Assembly: GCA_027924585.1 (NCBI GenBank)
Contig: BSBM01000643.1
Coordinates: 17,842,501 to 17,906,500, forward strand
Source of the DNA: Larix kaempferi
Lineage: Eukaryota > Streptophyta > Pinopsida > Pinales > Pinaceae
Length of the DNA: 64,000 nucleotides
Direction of reading: 5' to 3'
Under the pieces are notes generated by a model. It made no database searches, was not told where the DNA came from, and worked only from the letters and a program-made list of their open reading frames with translations. Below, one piece after another: positions 1 through 12,395 of this stretch. The position numbers were made by a program, and so were the translations under genes. Position 1 is the stretch's first letter, and each line of letters opens with the position of its first letter.

Positions 1-960
1 AACTTTTATTGTAAAGTTTATGATTGGATAGGTGTCCAAGGATGACTGTAATTTGCACAATATATTATTATTTAATAAATAAAATAGGAGACAAACACCT
101 AAGAGGACTGCTGAAAGAGTGGTTACAGATCCACTAGGTGGAATGGAATCTGGGGTAGAAGGCAATGGACAAGTGGCAGCATCATGATGCAACTAACTAG
201 CTATTGGTATGGGACAACTCCCTTAAAATGTGGCCATAGTGCCCTGAAAGATGGGACTGGAGTTTGAGGCTCATTTATTCTAAACTGACCACTAAAAGAC
301 CTAGTCAATCTATATAATAGCCATCAAATTGTGAATTGAGGTTCATCACTTTTCTTGACGTGGAAATTTACCTTGGTGTTTTGCTGTATTTGCACCCAAG
401 AGATTTGATGAGGGGATATGCTGTTGTTGATCATGTTGTGAGTTTGCCAAACTCTTATTGAGTTCAGGAGGTTGATGCTAAGTGGAGAAGGAATTTTTCA
501 GGAGGTTGATACTGAGTGGAGAAAGTATTTTTGAGTGCCTTGCTTCTACACAGATTCCACCCACTTACTGGATCAGTAATCAGGCTCGGGGGTTCATTAG
601 AAGTCAGCAGTTGAGCTGCTTCTTCTGGAGCAGGTTGGGAGGAACAAGCCTCCTTGGATGTTTGTTGGCCCTATGATCTTTTATAGGTTCTATTTTCTTA
701 TTTACTTTTATTTTTGAGTTTTGTTATCTATTTAAACATTCACTGTTAAGTTCTTTATTTTAGTTTTTCCGAATAAATTATTAATTCTGTATCACTTGAA
801 TGATTGAACAAAATGATCTCTGCATTTTTCCCCATGCAAAAGGAACAACATCGTACTCTAGTACAGAGATAGATTAAAAATAGATAAGTTTGATAGGCAA
901 ATAGCCAAGTGAATGAGAAGATTAAATTATTATAAATTTCTCAAGTTTCTACCTTCTATT
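1..960 (+). mobile_element. Ty3/gypsy LTR, 5' end outside window
   Basis: This stretch matches, by eye and in order, the reverse complement of the LTR at 39970-41017. Shared landmarks are GATGACTGTAATT near 40, the AAATAGGAGACAAA block near 85, GCTCGGGGGT near 585, the GGAGGAACAAGCCTCCTTGG block near 638 and CTCTAGTACA near 853. The 40-kb copy is followed by a polypurine tract and chromodomain integrase, so this is the same chromovirus family. No integrase or gag is attached here, so it is a solo or truncated LTR. The small ORF at 482-676 lies in it and is not a gene. The 3' limit is approximate. Confidence 0.6.
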
Positions 961-3900
961 TAATTCCTGTATTTATATTTCAGTACCCTAGTTATTAACT
1001 ATTTTTAGTTAGTTCTAATCATAGTTTATATACAATATTTCTGTTTATAAATATCTCTGTTTTTCAAAATTATTATATTCTGCCCTAACAATATAGGATT
1101 CATTTATCCATACTCAGCAGTTAAGATGTTCTTGTTTACACTAGGATAAATAAATATTTACTTTCAAAATATAGCAGAATGATATTCTTCTATAGACATC
1201 AAGTATTTCCATTTTCATGTTCACATTCATACATTTATTTAAATCATATTTACACAGTGAAAATCCAGGTATTTTTTATTTCTACCAAAACCTTAACAGA
1301 GTTATCAATTACTAGTTATATTAAACATTTCCATTTCTACAACAAGTTTAGCCTTGTTTCTCTTTCCCTATAAAAACATTACCATGTAAATAGGATCAAG
1401 ATGTAATCTCAATAATTCATAGTAGAAGACCTGGTTAACATTATCATTTTGAATAACATTCTGATGTTCATTTATTTTAAACAATAGACAAACCATTTCA
1501 GACAGAAGTGTCAAGACAGGCAAGCTTGACTGTCATTATTATAACAAGACTAAAGACAATAATCGTTTACACCATAAACATGCATGTAGATCGACTAGTT
1601 AGGAATGAGTTAACAAAACGACTGCAGGCTCGACTTACAAACGATTTTACTGAACACAGGTTTATGCCAAGACCACATCTATGAGCTTAGTTAATCTTTT
1701 TATTTCAAAATAAAGGCTAAACCCTAGCATTGGAATTACTTTTCTATTTTTCTTTAAGACACAGCAACAGCATTATAAACAAAACGAAGCATATACAGGC
1801 CATAAGCCTTATCAACAATTTCATTTACCCATTGTTCTAATAAACCAAACAGTCGTATTATTGTTTCACAAAAACATTCACTCTTCGATCAATAACCAAG
1901 ATAAACACAAAGGTTGGCAAAACATTGTTTATTCTCATATCATCGACGAGTTACAATTCCTGTTGCAGGCCAAGACCTAAATCGACAAAAGACATAACTA
2001 TAACTTCTAATTCATCAAACCCTGAACATGGGATCAGGTTACATTATAAACAAAACTTCATACAGGTCGTAGCCATACATAGATATAAATTATCTATCAT
2101 GTAGCAAACAAACACATCGTTTTTACAGACTTTAAACACTTACATTTTAACCTTAGCCATATACAAAAGAAAAACGAGAATAGTAGTTGTGATACACCAT
2201 GAAGTACATTATTCAAATCTGAGGGTAAAATCCTTGTTTATAAAACCATTGCAAGCACGGTTGTTGCCTTATGGGGCGAGGTACATCCTCCCCATACTTT
2301 TAAACAGTATGCAAACCCTATATCTACATTTTACAAAACTCTCTGAGTTATAAATACAACAGACAGAATAGCACACAGTCGGACATTATCTCATCAACCC
2401 AGATTTTTTAAAGCTACCGCCGAGGCTTACCAGTTGGTATAGCTTTTCCAACCTTCAACTCCAGATTAGAGGAGCCATTTCTTAGTTACACCTGCAATAA
2501 CAATTACCAGTGGTTAAAATAGTATATGAATGAAAAGACTTCGGTATTAGAAATTTCATAAACTATTAGCATTTTGTTGAAATATTACAGTTAGAAGGTG
2601 AATACATTACCTCCCAAAGTGTTAGCCGTAGTAGCAACAAACGCCAAATATTTTGTAATTGCAACAAAACCCTACCACGATAAATGATGGAATAACCAGA
2701 GCCAACACCCAACCATCATCTCTCAAACATTTCACAGCGTCAAGACCTGGAAAACCCAAAGTGAAGGGTTGATTTCTCACACAAATCGAACTTCCAGAAC
2801 CAACAGGTCTGACGATCGAATCTCTTCAAAGTTACAAACCCAACTGATAGCTTAAACAAGTAACTACTGCATGAAGGACTGAGAACTCGACTCTTCCATT
2901 TTATGAGGTTACGAGTTCAAAACTCAGAGGTTACAGGCAGAATAATGAGGCTAAAAGCCAGCAGCCTGTCGGCTGCGCAGAGCCACCACTACCAAAAGAC
3001 TTGAACACAATAACTCATAAAAAACGCAACAAGAGAGGTTAAGCCCTTGCATCAAAACCACGATAGATCAACGGTGTAGATCAATAGATGGAATCACGAA
3101 ATCCTAAGACATCTACCCTATTAATTGTTACATCATTGCAATTGCCATGATGAGCCACAGTGGAGTCATGGTGGAGCCAGCTCATCAACAAGTGAAAACG
3201 TATGCCACACTTCAACACTTTAAAGAGCTATATTCACAGTTGCAGCACATGGTCAAGCACACTAAGTAGTGCCACATTGAAACTCCATTACCTTGGCAGT
3301 TAGGTACATTCAATGCCTGGGTTACGTTATAGCTGCCAACCTGTAGGGCATTTCAACGTTCACATCACATTAATAAATACATTGGATTTGCATATGGTAT
3401 AGTTGAGAGTTTACACCTTGTCACATTACGTTTGCACATAGTTGGAGAGATAGCTCCATAATTATTATAGCAACATTTGATCACATAGTTTACAAAATGT
3501 GCACATAACTCATATCCATTGCATAATATTCCTAGGGTAGGATATATAATAGGGTGTTACAATGCACACATATTGCATAGTTAGCATATAGATTATATTG
3601 TGCACGTAGTATCACATAATTCATAAGTGCCATATAGGGGCATTATGGTGCACACAACACACATATCATATGGAATATGTAGTACATAGTGAGATTTGAA
3701 TTATATCTCGAAATTACATCGTAATGTAAATCATATAAATAAATCAAAGGAACATCCACACTATTGTGTGGTGTTGAATCCTAATGCACGATACTATGAA
3801 AGTCATAATGATAATGGAAGGCAATATTACGATAGCATAGTTTCTTAACATAGGACCTTTGCTTTGGCTAGGAAAAAGAATCAACAGCTATGTATAGTTC

Positions 3901-4525
3901 TACATAAAAATCAAATAGAAATTATCTATGATTCTGAGTATAAAACTGAGACCCATTTGTTATAGATCTTCTCACGATTCATCTACAAGTGTGCAATTTC
4001 TACAATATAAGACGTACTGTATGTATCAATAGTCATTTTTTAGACATCTTAAACTTGAACACCTTAAAGTTGCGAACTAGGTTTCTCACCAATAGAATGC
4101 CCAAGAGTCTTTATCTCTTCACTTATCAAAAGAGAGATCTATTGAAAAACTGTTGGTCACTTGTCATAAATTAAATCTCTTACCTATAAATCTGTCACAA
4201 GTACGAATCAACATGCTTTAGCACGAATGCTAAGTAAGCCTCGCGGCGTCCGAAGGACCCCTTCACCAATCAAACAAAAGTACATTAGTTAAATAGATGT
4301 TTCATTCCATAAACAACAATAGTAGAGGTATGTAGCAGCACAACTAAATATGAATAACATCAAGACTTAAGTAGAAATATGTTTGCTGCAAATCCTTACT
4401 TAATAAACCAGCATGGCATTTAATACAGCAAGATAACATTTCATGCATTGTTCCATTTCCGCATTCACTAAATAAGCAATAAATGTCACATAGAAAAGTT
4501 TTAAGTTTTTGTGATTTTTCCAGGA
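961..4525. other. Intergenic, no supported gene
   Basis: AT-rich DNA with only short random ORFs. On the minus strand there is a short protein-like tail reading KVGKAIPTGKPRR then stop at about 2414-2479, preceded upstream by a TTGCAG acceptor-like site. A minus-strand ATG reading MEESSSQSFMQ lies near 2870-2905. They could be scraps of a fragmented gene, but I cannot join them or name a product. Confidence 0.4.
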
Positions 4526-5190
4526 TGTTACATTAAGTGAGCCACCTAACTAAGTGGGCAAGCTTTCATTTAAGGGGCGATTTCATCCTAAGACTTAGTT
4601 CAGTGAGTTAATGCACTGCATGAGAAGTGGGGCACTCTTCTTCATGTAAGATTGATACATCCAGATGGAGGGCGAGTTCATCATGAAGTTAGAAGATAAA
4701 AATAGAAGTTGATGCATGTGAAGAATATAAAAATATGATATACAGGATTGATGAATTTAGTGTGAAGCGAATTCTCTTCTCCCTTGAAGGAAATGCGCTT
4801 CTCTTTATACAGGATAATTCTCCAAGAAGGAAATTCACATTTTTTGCATGTGTTGCACCATTACCCATGCAACCATTCGCCACAACTTGCATGCAGTGAT
4901 TCTTGCTTGTTAGTAATGTGTTGGACACATGGCAAGTTGATACAGTTGATCTTATTCTCTATTGCTCAGTATTCTATCTTATCTAGCACCTAGGGTGCCG
5001 AAAACAATTTTCTATTTTGTAAAAGACATTTTCTGCTATCTATCATAATTATACTCCGAATATTTGTCGGGGGTTTTCATCCTCATTGTTTTGAGGGTTT
5101 TCCCCATGGTACATCTTGTGTTATGGTTGAATGTTTCATGTGATTGGATGGTTCATTGATTCAAGTATTCAATATTTCTGCACTTAAAGT
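4526..5190 (+). mobile_element. Possible solo LTR (weak)
   Basis: Begins TGTTACATTAAG, contains a TATA-like CTCTTTATACAGG about 275 bp in, and ends in a segment with GAGGGTTTTCCCC, a phrase common near the end of Ty1/copia LTRs in plants. No flanking duplication or PBS was found, so element identity and both limits are uncertain. Confidence 0.25.
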
Positions 5191-6434
5191 TTTAAAGTTC
5201 AAAGCTCATCATATTTGTTCAAAAATTAACATGACAAAGGATGAAAAACATTAATTCGAGCTAAAGGGTATTATTCATGGGCAATATTTAATCTTTAAAC
5301 TGTCATTCTCAGTACATAATAGTTATAGAATTCCCATTTCCTGAAACTAATTTAGATCTTCAAAAATAATAGACTTGAACCTAGTCATTGTTTTTGCTTA
5401 TGGTCCAGATATCAGAAAAGTATTCAAGAAATGCAAAATCATAATATTCTTAAAAGGAAATAGAGAACGAATTATATACTAAGGATGGCTGCATGATCTG
5501 CTAGCTCGTTAGTGTTTGCAACAATATCACGACTTGATACAAGGTCCTTCAAATATAAATGACCATTATGTATATGACCATTATAACCCAAACATTGTTA
5601 TACTTTAAACATGGGATCGATGCCAAGTATCGCCACAACATGAGGTTACATAACCAATTAAGCAAAGGTATATTTTCACCTAAATACAAAAAAAAAAAAA
5701 CTCAAAGGTTTATCCTAAAGACCCTTGGCCATGCTAGATGTATTTGTTAAAATATGCATATTAAGTACATTAAACTTTGTGTAAATATAACATGTGTCTT
5801 TATATTTCAGAAAAAATGATTTATGAAAAATAATTAAAAGATCGACACGTGATTTTAGGTCAATCACCAATTAAAAAATATATAATTGATTAAAAATTCA
5901 AATATGTTGTTTATTATATAAATTTATTTGAGAAAAAATTTAAGTTTTTATTAAACATTTATTTAATATATATTTAATCTATTTTAATTACAACAACTCA
6001 AAATATAAATTCTTAATTATTTATGCTAAATCTCTAAATAATAATATGAAAAACTACATATAATACTTATAATAAAATTTCTGCTTATACATAAATGCTG
6101 AAACTTAAAATTAAAATATTGTTGACACATTAAGAAATTTCTTTGAAAGTGTCAAAACTGTGGAGATATATATGAAAAGATGTATTAAAATAAAGTAATT
6201 TTAGATTGAGATTGCATAGAGTAAAAAGTCGATTAGAATTTGTGTTATAAATTATATTTTGTAAATTTTTAAAATAAATTTAATATACGTTAATAATTTA
6301 AATTGATATAAAATTATTATTTTAAAAATATATATTAATAATATTTGATATAAAATTATTATTTTAAAAATTTATATTAATAAAATTTTATAAATCTATA
6401 CTGATAAAATTTTACTCATTTATTATTTAAATTT
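5191..6434. other. AT-rich spacer
   Basis: No coding signal. Between about 6250 and 6420 the phrase AAAATTATTATTTTAAAAAT and variants recur, forming a low-complexity AT block immediately left of duplication copy A. Confidence 0.5.
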
Positions 6435-6914
6435 ATTTTTAAATATTTTTAAACTTATTAAGTTTTAAAAACTATTTTTTCTTTCTTTCAAATAACATTA
6501 TTTTTTAATCATTTCTAACAAAAATATACTATTTTAAAAAAGCTAATTAGTTAAACAATTTTATTTCCAAACAATATAGCCATTTTAAAATATATACAAT
6601 TAAATCTTCTAATTTCAGTTATGATTAATAACTAAAAACAAAATAGCTATGATGTATATGCAGTGTGGATAAAAGTCCCTCCAATGTCTATGATATTTGG
6701 ATATATCGACACAAGTAAATCAATATCTCGCACTTTTTTAGGTCATGATATAGTTTGGTTTGATATTTAGATAAATTGACACAAACAAATCAATATTTCA
6801 CGTTTTTTAAAGTTATTTAATATATAGTTGTAGCTAAGATAAGAACATACTCTCATACTGAAATAATGTATTGAACAATTCCTAAAACACCATGCGTGGA
6901 AATAATGTCATCTT

Positions 6915-7088
6915 TGTGAATCTATGAGCGTTGAAGATGAAAATCACTTTCTCTTAGAGTGCCATGCGTACACCCACATTAGTTCAAAGTTTCCTAATCT
7001 TTTCTACAATACAAACCCCCCTAACCTTTTAACATGTCAAAACTATAGCAACGTAGGAATACTTCTTTCTAAGCTTTTGAGCATATGA
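6915..7088 (+). pseudogene. LINE ORF2 C-terminal remnant (copy A)
   Basis: An open 57-codon stretch beginning CESMSVEDENHFLLECHAY and ending at TGA. The Cys, E-D-E-x-H-F-L and Cys-x-x-Y spacing is typical of the cysteine-rich tail of non-LTR retrotransposon reverse transcriptases. The preceding frame seems shifted (an IRTYSHTE-like stretch just upstream). No RT core is attached. The same remnant is in copy B at 42339-42512, so it predates the duplication. Confidence 0.55.
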
Positions 7089-7623
7089 ATCAAATTTATA
7101 GCAATCCAAATAATTCCTTCTTTTCTCTTAAGGTCCTATATACCAAGTTAGTTTTAATAGATGTTAATCATCATAGTCATTGTCGTCATTATGACAATAT
7201 ATATTTTTCAGTAACTCAAAGTAAAGTGGATGATTATTTGTATGGACACTAGTAATCCAAAATCTTCATTTGTGGTAGCTAAAATGTCTTAGAATTCACT
7301 AGCTTCCTTTTTGTTTTACCAAGGCTTTCATGGTTATAATTTCAACATGCCTTTAAAAATTATATCTATAGTTTTTGCAATCTCTCCTTAATCTAGTTGA
7401 TAAAGATATTTAAAATAAACTAGTTATACCTAGTAAGTTAAAAAACATACCATGTTTAATGTTTTCTACTCCTTCCATCATTTCTGAAATTGTAATTTTA
7501 ATATTTTTAATTGATTAAATGTTTTCTACTCTTATCATTTCTGAAATTGTAATTTTAATATTTTTAATTGATTAAATGAAAAATCGAATTACAATTTCAA
7601 AACACATAATTAATTACACTAAA

Positions 7624-8199
7624 ATGAACTTCATTCTTGCTGGCCGGGACACTACATCCGTTGCGCTCTCCTGGTTGTTCTGGCTGCTTATTCAACATCC
7701 AACCGTGGAAGAAAACATTTTGTCTGAATTACGGCAGATCAGCAGACGAGGATCGAATCCCACTGGGTTTACGGTAGATGATTTGAAAGAGATGCAGTAC
7801 TTGCAGGCTGCGCTATCTGAAACCTTAAGGCTATATCCGTCGCTCCCTATAAACTATAAAGAAGTGATACAAGACCAGGTATTGCCCGACTGGTCACAAT
7901 TGAAAAAGGGAACAAATCTCATATTTCCAATATACTTCATGGGAAGGATGGAGAATATCTGGGGAGCAGACTGCAGGGAATTCAAGCCCGAGAGATGGCT
8001 GCGAGAGGGCTTGTCTGTGCCAAGAGTTTGTCTGGGAAAGGATTTCGCTCATTTGGTTATGAAATGGGTGGCAACGTCTCTTGTTTATCGATATCGTCTG
8101 AAAATGGTGAAGGATGTGATGGCCGAGCCTAAGCTAGGAATAAATCTGTTCATGAAGACTGGGTTGGTGGTCACCCTGTATCCACGATCAGAAATATAG
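7624..8199 (+). pseudogene. CYP86-clan P450 C-terminal fragment with deleted heme loop (copy A)
   Basis: Encodes the last ~190 residues of a cytochrome P450 resembling plant fatty-acid omega-hydroxylases (CYP86 clan), which act at the ER membrane in cutin, suberin or sporopollenin precursor synthesis. Visible are the I-helix oxygen-binding motif AGRDTT (residues 6-11 from the Met at 7624), the ExxR motif as SETLR and the PERF-equivalent FKPERW. Against copy B, an in-frame 39-bp deletion removes the front of the Cys-heme loop: copy B reads FNAGPTVCLGKDF, copy A only VPRVCLGKDF. The axial Cys remains but the conserved F-x-x-G is gone, so the product should not bind heme normally. The open frame extends upstream to 7576 without P450 similarity, and the N-terminal ~300 residues are absent. 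I call it a pseudogene. The name could be CYP86, CYP94 or CYP704. Confidence 0.88.
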
Positions 8200-8311
8200 C
8201 CACAGGGTCAATGTCGAGTTATCCTCTGGTATGTTATTATTATGACATGTTGCATTAGTACAGTTACTTAATTGGTAGGTTACAAATTAGGTATTACAAA
8301 TTGTGGTTATT

Positions 8312-8324
8312 ATGTCCCCGACAT
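8312..8324 (+). repeat. 5' terminal inverted repeat, itself a near-palindrome
   Basis: ATGTCCCCGACAT: ATGTC and GACAT pair around a CCC loop. The reverse complement occurs at 29713-29725 with a GGG loop. The next ~210 bp (through the ACGTGGTTGTGG phrase to the GC-rich CCCCGGCGGCGGG near 8500) recur at 12964 and, inverted, at 16090-16310, marking a conserved 5' terminal domain. Confidence 0.85.
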
Positions 8325-8542
8325 ATAGTTTTGAGTTGGGTGGTATTAGTTGGGGTGGCAAAAATTGCGGATATGAAATTGCAAAGTTTTTGTTAAAATT
8401 TATATTTTTGTATTTTTTTGATTTTTTAAAAGTTCATTTTACGTGGTTGTGGTTTGATCCGTACGCAGTGACGTTGGCATGGGGCTGTGTGCCCCAGGCC
8501 CCGGCGGCGGGGGTGACGTTTGCCGTTTTAAATGAGGTTTAA

Positions 8543-9530
8543 ATGGTCTCGAGACTGAAGACTCCTGTGCGATTTATTCACCAGTCTTGTCCATTTATCG
8601 TACCTTTCGTCGAGCTCTGTTGTGTGCTGGCGTCGGGTTGAGGTGTTGCAGGGGTTTAAATGGTCTCGGGACTGAAGACTCCTGTGCGATTTATTCACCA
8701 GTCTTGTCCATTTATCGTGCCTTTCGTCGAGCTCTGTTGTGCGCCCGCTAGCGTCGGGTTGAGGTGTTGTAGTGGTTTAAACGTGTTTAAATGAGGTTTA
8801 AATGAGGTTTAAATAGTCTCGGGACTCAAGACTCCTGTGCGATTTATTCACCAGTCTTGTCCATTTATCGTCCCTTTCGTCGAGCTCTGTTGGCGCGGGG
8901 TGGCGGTGGTCTCGGGACTCAAGACTCCTGTGCGATTTATTCACCAGTCTTGTGGATTTATCGTCCCTTTCGTCGAGTTCTGTTGTGTGCCCATTAGCAT
9001 CAGGTTGAGGTGTTGCAGGGGTTTAAATGGTGTTGCAGTTGGCGTATTCATGCGGTATGGTCCAGGGTTTCGTGGTGTTGATGCAGTATGGCGCGGGGTG
9101 ACGGTGGTCTCAGGACTCAAGACTCCTGTGCGATTTATTCACCATTCTTGTCGATTTATCGTCCCTTTCGTCGAGCTCTGTTGTGCGCCTGCTAGCGTCG
9201 GGTTGAGGTGTTCCGGGGGTTTAAACGGTGTTGCAGTTCGAGCTCTGTTGTGCGCCCGCTAGCGTCGGGTTGAGGTGTTCCAGGGGTTTAAACGGTGTTG
9301 CAGTTGGCGTATTCATGCGGTATGGTCCAGGGTTCCGTGGTGTTAATGCAGTATGGCGTGGGGTGCCGTTTGCCGGTTTAAATGAGGTTGGTGGTCTCGG
9401 GACTCAAGACTTCTGTGCGATTTATTCACCAGTCTTGTCGATTTATTGTTCGTTTCGTCGGGCTCTGTTGCGCGCCCGCTAGCGTCGGGTTGAGGTGTTC
9501 CAGGGGTTTAATGCAGTGTGCTCGCTGTTT
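8543..9530 (+). repeat. GC-rich subterminal tandem repeat block
   Basis: Six irregular units built on GACTCCTGTGCGATTTATTC, followed by a TTTATCGT-CCTTTCGTCGAGCTC segment, GCGCCCGCTAGCGTCGGGTT and a GGGGTTTAAA tail. Unit starts are near 8543, 8661, 8814, 8910, 9104 and 9391, plus a partial unit at 9236. Several units are joined by repeated AAATGAGGTTTAAATG. Base composition is far more GC-rich than the rest of the insertion. The ORFs at 8837-9262 and 9228-9482 come from the repeats. Inverted copies are at 11640-11935 and 12396-12610. Confidence 0.85.
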
Positions 9531-9684
9531 GCAGGGGTGAAGGACGGTCTCCATGCTTGGGTGATGGAGCACTCTGAAGCTATATTTTAGAGGCTCTCTG
9601 GTGTTCAAGCTCATTATGTTTGGTGCGACTTGCTTTTGTCTTGTGGCTTTTTTTGTTGGGTTTTTTGCGGTGGCATGGTTGTTT

Positions 9685-10345
9685 GTGGCTTATTTGCAGT
9701 GGTCTAGAGAAGGTGGGGTGGTTTCTGGTGGTGGGTATTGCTGTCTGAATGCGCTTCATTCATTCAGTAATTTCCGGTGTTCGTTTCTGAACGTGTAGAG
9801 CGGTTTCTTGGTGCAACGAGCTATGTCTTCTGCAATTTCATTGATGGGTTCTTTGGACGGGTAATTCTTGGAATTTTCTCTTCAGCTGAGACTTGTGTTT
9901 TCTGTTTTATGAAAAAAATCCGATTTTGTTTGGTTTTCATTTCACAAGCTACGTCAAGAAATATTGTTCAAACTTTTGTTCTGTTTGTGTCTTATTTGCA
10001 GTGGTCCAACGAAGGTGGAGTGGTTTCTGGTGGTGGGTATTGTTGTCTGAATGCGCTTCATTCATCCAGTAATTTGGGGTGTTCGTGTCTGAACGTGTAG
10101 AGCGGTTTCTTGGTGCAACGAGCTGTGTCTTTTGCAATTTCATTGACGGGTTCTTTGGATGGGTAACTCTTGAAATTTTCTCTTCAGCTGAGACTTGTGT
10201 TTTTTGTTTTATGAAAAAAATCCGATTTTGTTATACTGTACGATTAATTGGTTATAAAATTTTATAAATGTAAGAATTTTACAAATGTATGGTTTTCGTT
10301 TCACAATCTGTGTCAAGAAATATTGTTCAAACTTTTGTTGCATAA
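9685..10345 (+). repeat. Two-unit ~300-bp tandem duplication
   Basis: Units at about 9685-9983 and 9984-10345, each running from the CTTATTTGCAGTGGTC phrase through GGTGCAACGAGCT to GTCAAGAAATATTGTTCAAA. The second unit has an extra ~55-bp AT-rich insert near 10231-10285. No convincing protein; the small ORFs here read through the repeat. It could be promoter or leader DNA of a gene carried by the element. Confidence 0.75.
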
Positions 10346-11639
10346 TTTATTCCATAGGAATTGTTTGTGACTGTGGTTTAAAAAACACAAAGACTGGGTA
10401 ATTGGTCATTACCATTTCTTTTCTTGGGTAATGACCTAGACTCCCTGAAATGAATGTACGGGGAACGGAATTGGATGTATGTATGTATCTGAACATTTAA
10501 TGCCAAGAGTAGCAACCTCCCTCCATCTCGGGTATTTTGGCGAGGTATGGAATGGGTCATGATATCATGGGCTGCGTCGGCGCTGGGATTAAATGCTAAT
10601 ACCAGCCTACCACCCAGGCACTGGGTAGCAAATAAATGGCATTATATTATATTATTAATTAAATTTACAGATCTGTTTGTATTTATTTTATTTTGCTTTG
10701 TTCTTTTTCCATTTCCATTATGCCATGTGGTATGAATGTGATATTTTTAAATGGTTCTTTGGTCTGCTTCGTTTAAGTGGTTTTGCTTTTCGCATGGACC
10801 TGTTTTTCAAGTTTTCTCAAAAAATAGATACTATACAGATTTACTAAATCTAGAAGTAGAAAGCACTTTCAACCTAGGTATCTGTACTTGAGAATACAAG
10901 TCTACCCCAAAACAACAGACCGAGAGCTTAAGAGAGGGGTGGTCATTTTCCATTGCCTTTGGCAAGTGCACATATAAGACAAACGACATTTCGAGTGCAG
11001 TATAAAATCTGGGTCTTTGGCGAGATACTTCATTGTCTTTGACTTTGACATCTGCCAAATGAGGTAACGACTAACAAGTATTTCAGTTCCATATGTGGAT
11101 GAAGGGGAAACCCTTAGATGCAGTGATGCTGAGATTCACAACCTACTGTTTTATTTAAGGATAAATTTTTGAAACATCTAATCTGAAATGAAGTCTATGA
11201 TAACTTAGCAAGAAGATGGTTTGGTTTCAACTAAAGAAGAAAACGTGGACAGTGTTTGGAAAAGAACACTCCTGTAAATTCACAGGAATCCTGTGAATAT
11301 TTAGAGAGCCCTATATTGGAAAAGTTTGTTATTTGTCATGAATACTGTTACAAGAAACATGGACGTTGACAAACTCTTAGATGCAGTGATGATGGTATTG
11401 ACAAACTGCTGTTTTATTTAAGCAAAAATTGATGAAATATCCAATCTGAAAATAGCTTTTTCTTTAGATGAAACCAGATCAGCTTGTTGCTAAGCTACCA
11501 TAGATTGCATTGGTCAGCTTGGGTATGCTCGAGTGATCTATAGTTTCTCGCAATAATGTAGATGTATACTTTTTTGGCCTGTGTGGACAGGGATTTGACA
11601 CCAAGACAAAGGTTAATGGCCCACACGAAACCCTGGACC
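10346..11639. other. Element interior with a short dispersed repeat, no gene
   Basis: No recognised coding sequence. The phrase CTTAGATGCAGTGATG followed by ACTGTTTTATTTAAG-like sequence occurs at about 11110-11190 and again at 11365-11455, which looks like two diverged copies of one ~90-bp unit. Confidence 0.45.
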
Positions 11640-11935
11640 AACTGCAACACGTGTTGCATGAATACGCCAATTGCAACACATTTAAACCCCTGCAACACCT
11701 CAACCCGACGCTAGTGGGCACACAACACCTCATTTAAACCCGCAGTGTTGCATGAATACGCCAACTGCAACACGTTTAAACCCCTACAACACCTCAACCC
11801 GATGCTAGCGGGCGCACAACAGAGCTCGAGGAAAGGGACGATAAATGGACAAGACTGGTGAATAAATCGCACAGGAGTCTTGAGTTTCGAGACCATTTAA
11901 ACCTCATTTAAACCTGCAGTGTTGCATGAATACGC
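11640..11935 (-). repeat. Inverted copy of the GC-rich repeat block
   Basis: Reverse-complement copies of the 8543-9530 unit, including GAATAAATCGCACAGGAGTC at about 11860 and the TTTAAACCCCTGCAACACC tails near 11685. Short ORFs on both strands here are repeat reading frames, not genes. Confidence 0.8.
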
Positions 11936-12231
11936 CAGCCTTTGAATTAGAGCATAATTTATTTTTAGTTTTTATTTTGCTAACTTGGTGTAGTCATGAT
12001 TTTTTCAATCGCTTTCACGAAGATGTTTTAATCTCTTTCGCTAAAAAGAGTTGTTCATTTATTGAAATGTTTCCATGCATAATTATTAGGAGGGTTGCAC
12101 AAACAGAAATATGAACCCAACTCACATTTCCTAATTAGATGCATCTAGCTTTGTTAATAAGCCGTTTGCAGCTAGATTTTTCTTAGCCTTTTTGCACAAA
12201 ATGTCGAGGTAAAAAACCTAGATTTGCTCAG

Positions 12232-12395
12232 CCGCTTTGATGACTTACCAAATAACCGAGACAAATGATAAACTGCTTCATATGTTAAATATTAAACTAG
12301 CAATGCAGCACCTTGCTGAAGTTTGCTTCTGCACCTGCATTATGCGTTTCAGCATATGTAGATGCAATATGCTCTGATTGTTGTAGGTTATCGCC
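12232..12395 (-). repeat. Inverted copy of the 27070-27230 segment
   Basis: The reverse complement matches 27070-27230 from GGCGATAACCTACA through GCATCTACATATGCTGAAAC and GGTGCTGCATTGCTAGTTTA to CAGTTTATCATTTGTCTCGG. In both copies one frame reads HIASTYAET...VLHC then stop, so the duplicated unit may hold the tail of an unidentified captured exon. Confidence 0.75.

Larger units (their letters stand above)
6435..8311 (+). repeat. Segmental duplication copy A, left part
   Basis: Nearly identical by eye, collinear and same orientation as 41860-43798. The match starts at ATTTTTAAATATTTTT in both copies. To the left, copy A has AT-rich DNA, whereas copy B abuts a truncated gypsy integrase, so the boundary is sharp. 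The segment carries the LINE 3' remnant and the P450 terminal fragment. A 23-bp indel lies just after the P450 stop codon. The match stops at 8311, where the 21.4-kb insertion begins, and resumes at 29743. Confidence 0.92.

Noticed and set aside
4689-4993. Overlapping ORFs on both strands near 4.7-5.0 kb
   Set aside because: No domain resemblance; sequence looks like an LTR regulatory region.
6915-7088. Upstream exon of the P450
   Set aside because: The Cys/E-D-E-x-H-F-L pattern is that of a LINE tail, and no P450 N-terminal motif is present.
8837-9482. ORFs in the GC-rich block (141 and 84 codons)
   Set aside because: Reading frames of a repeated non-coding unit, with the same peptide phrase (FIHQSC-FIVPF) recurring out of register.
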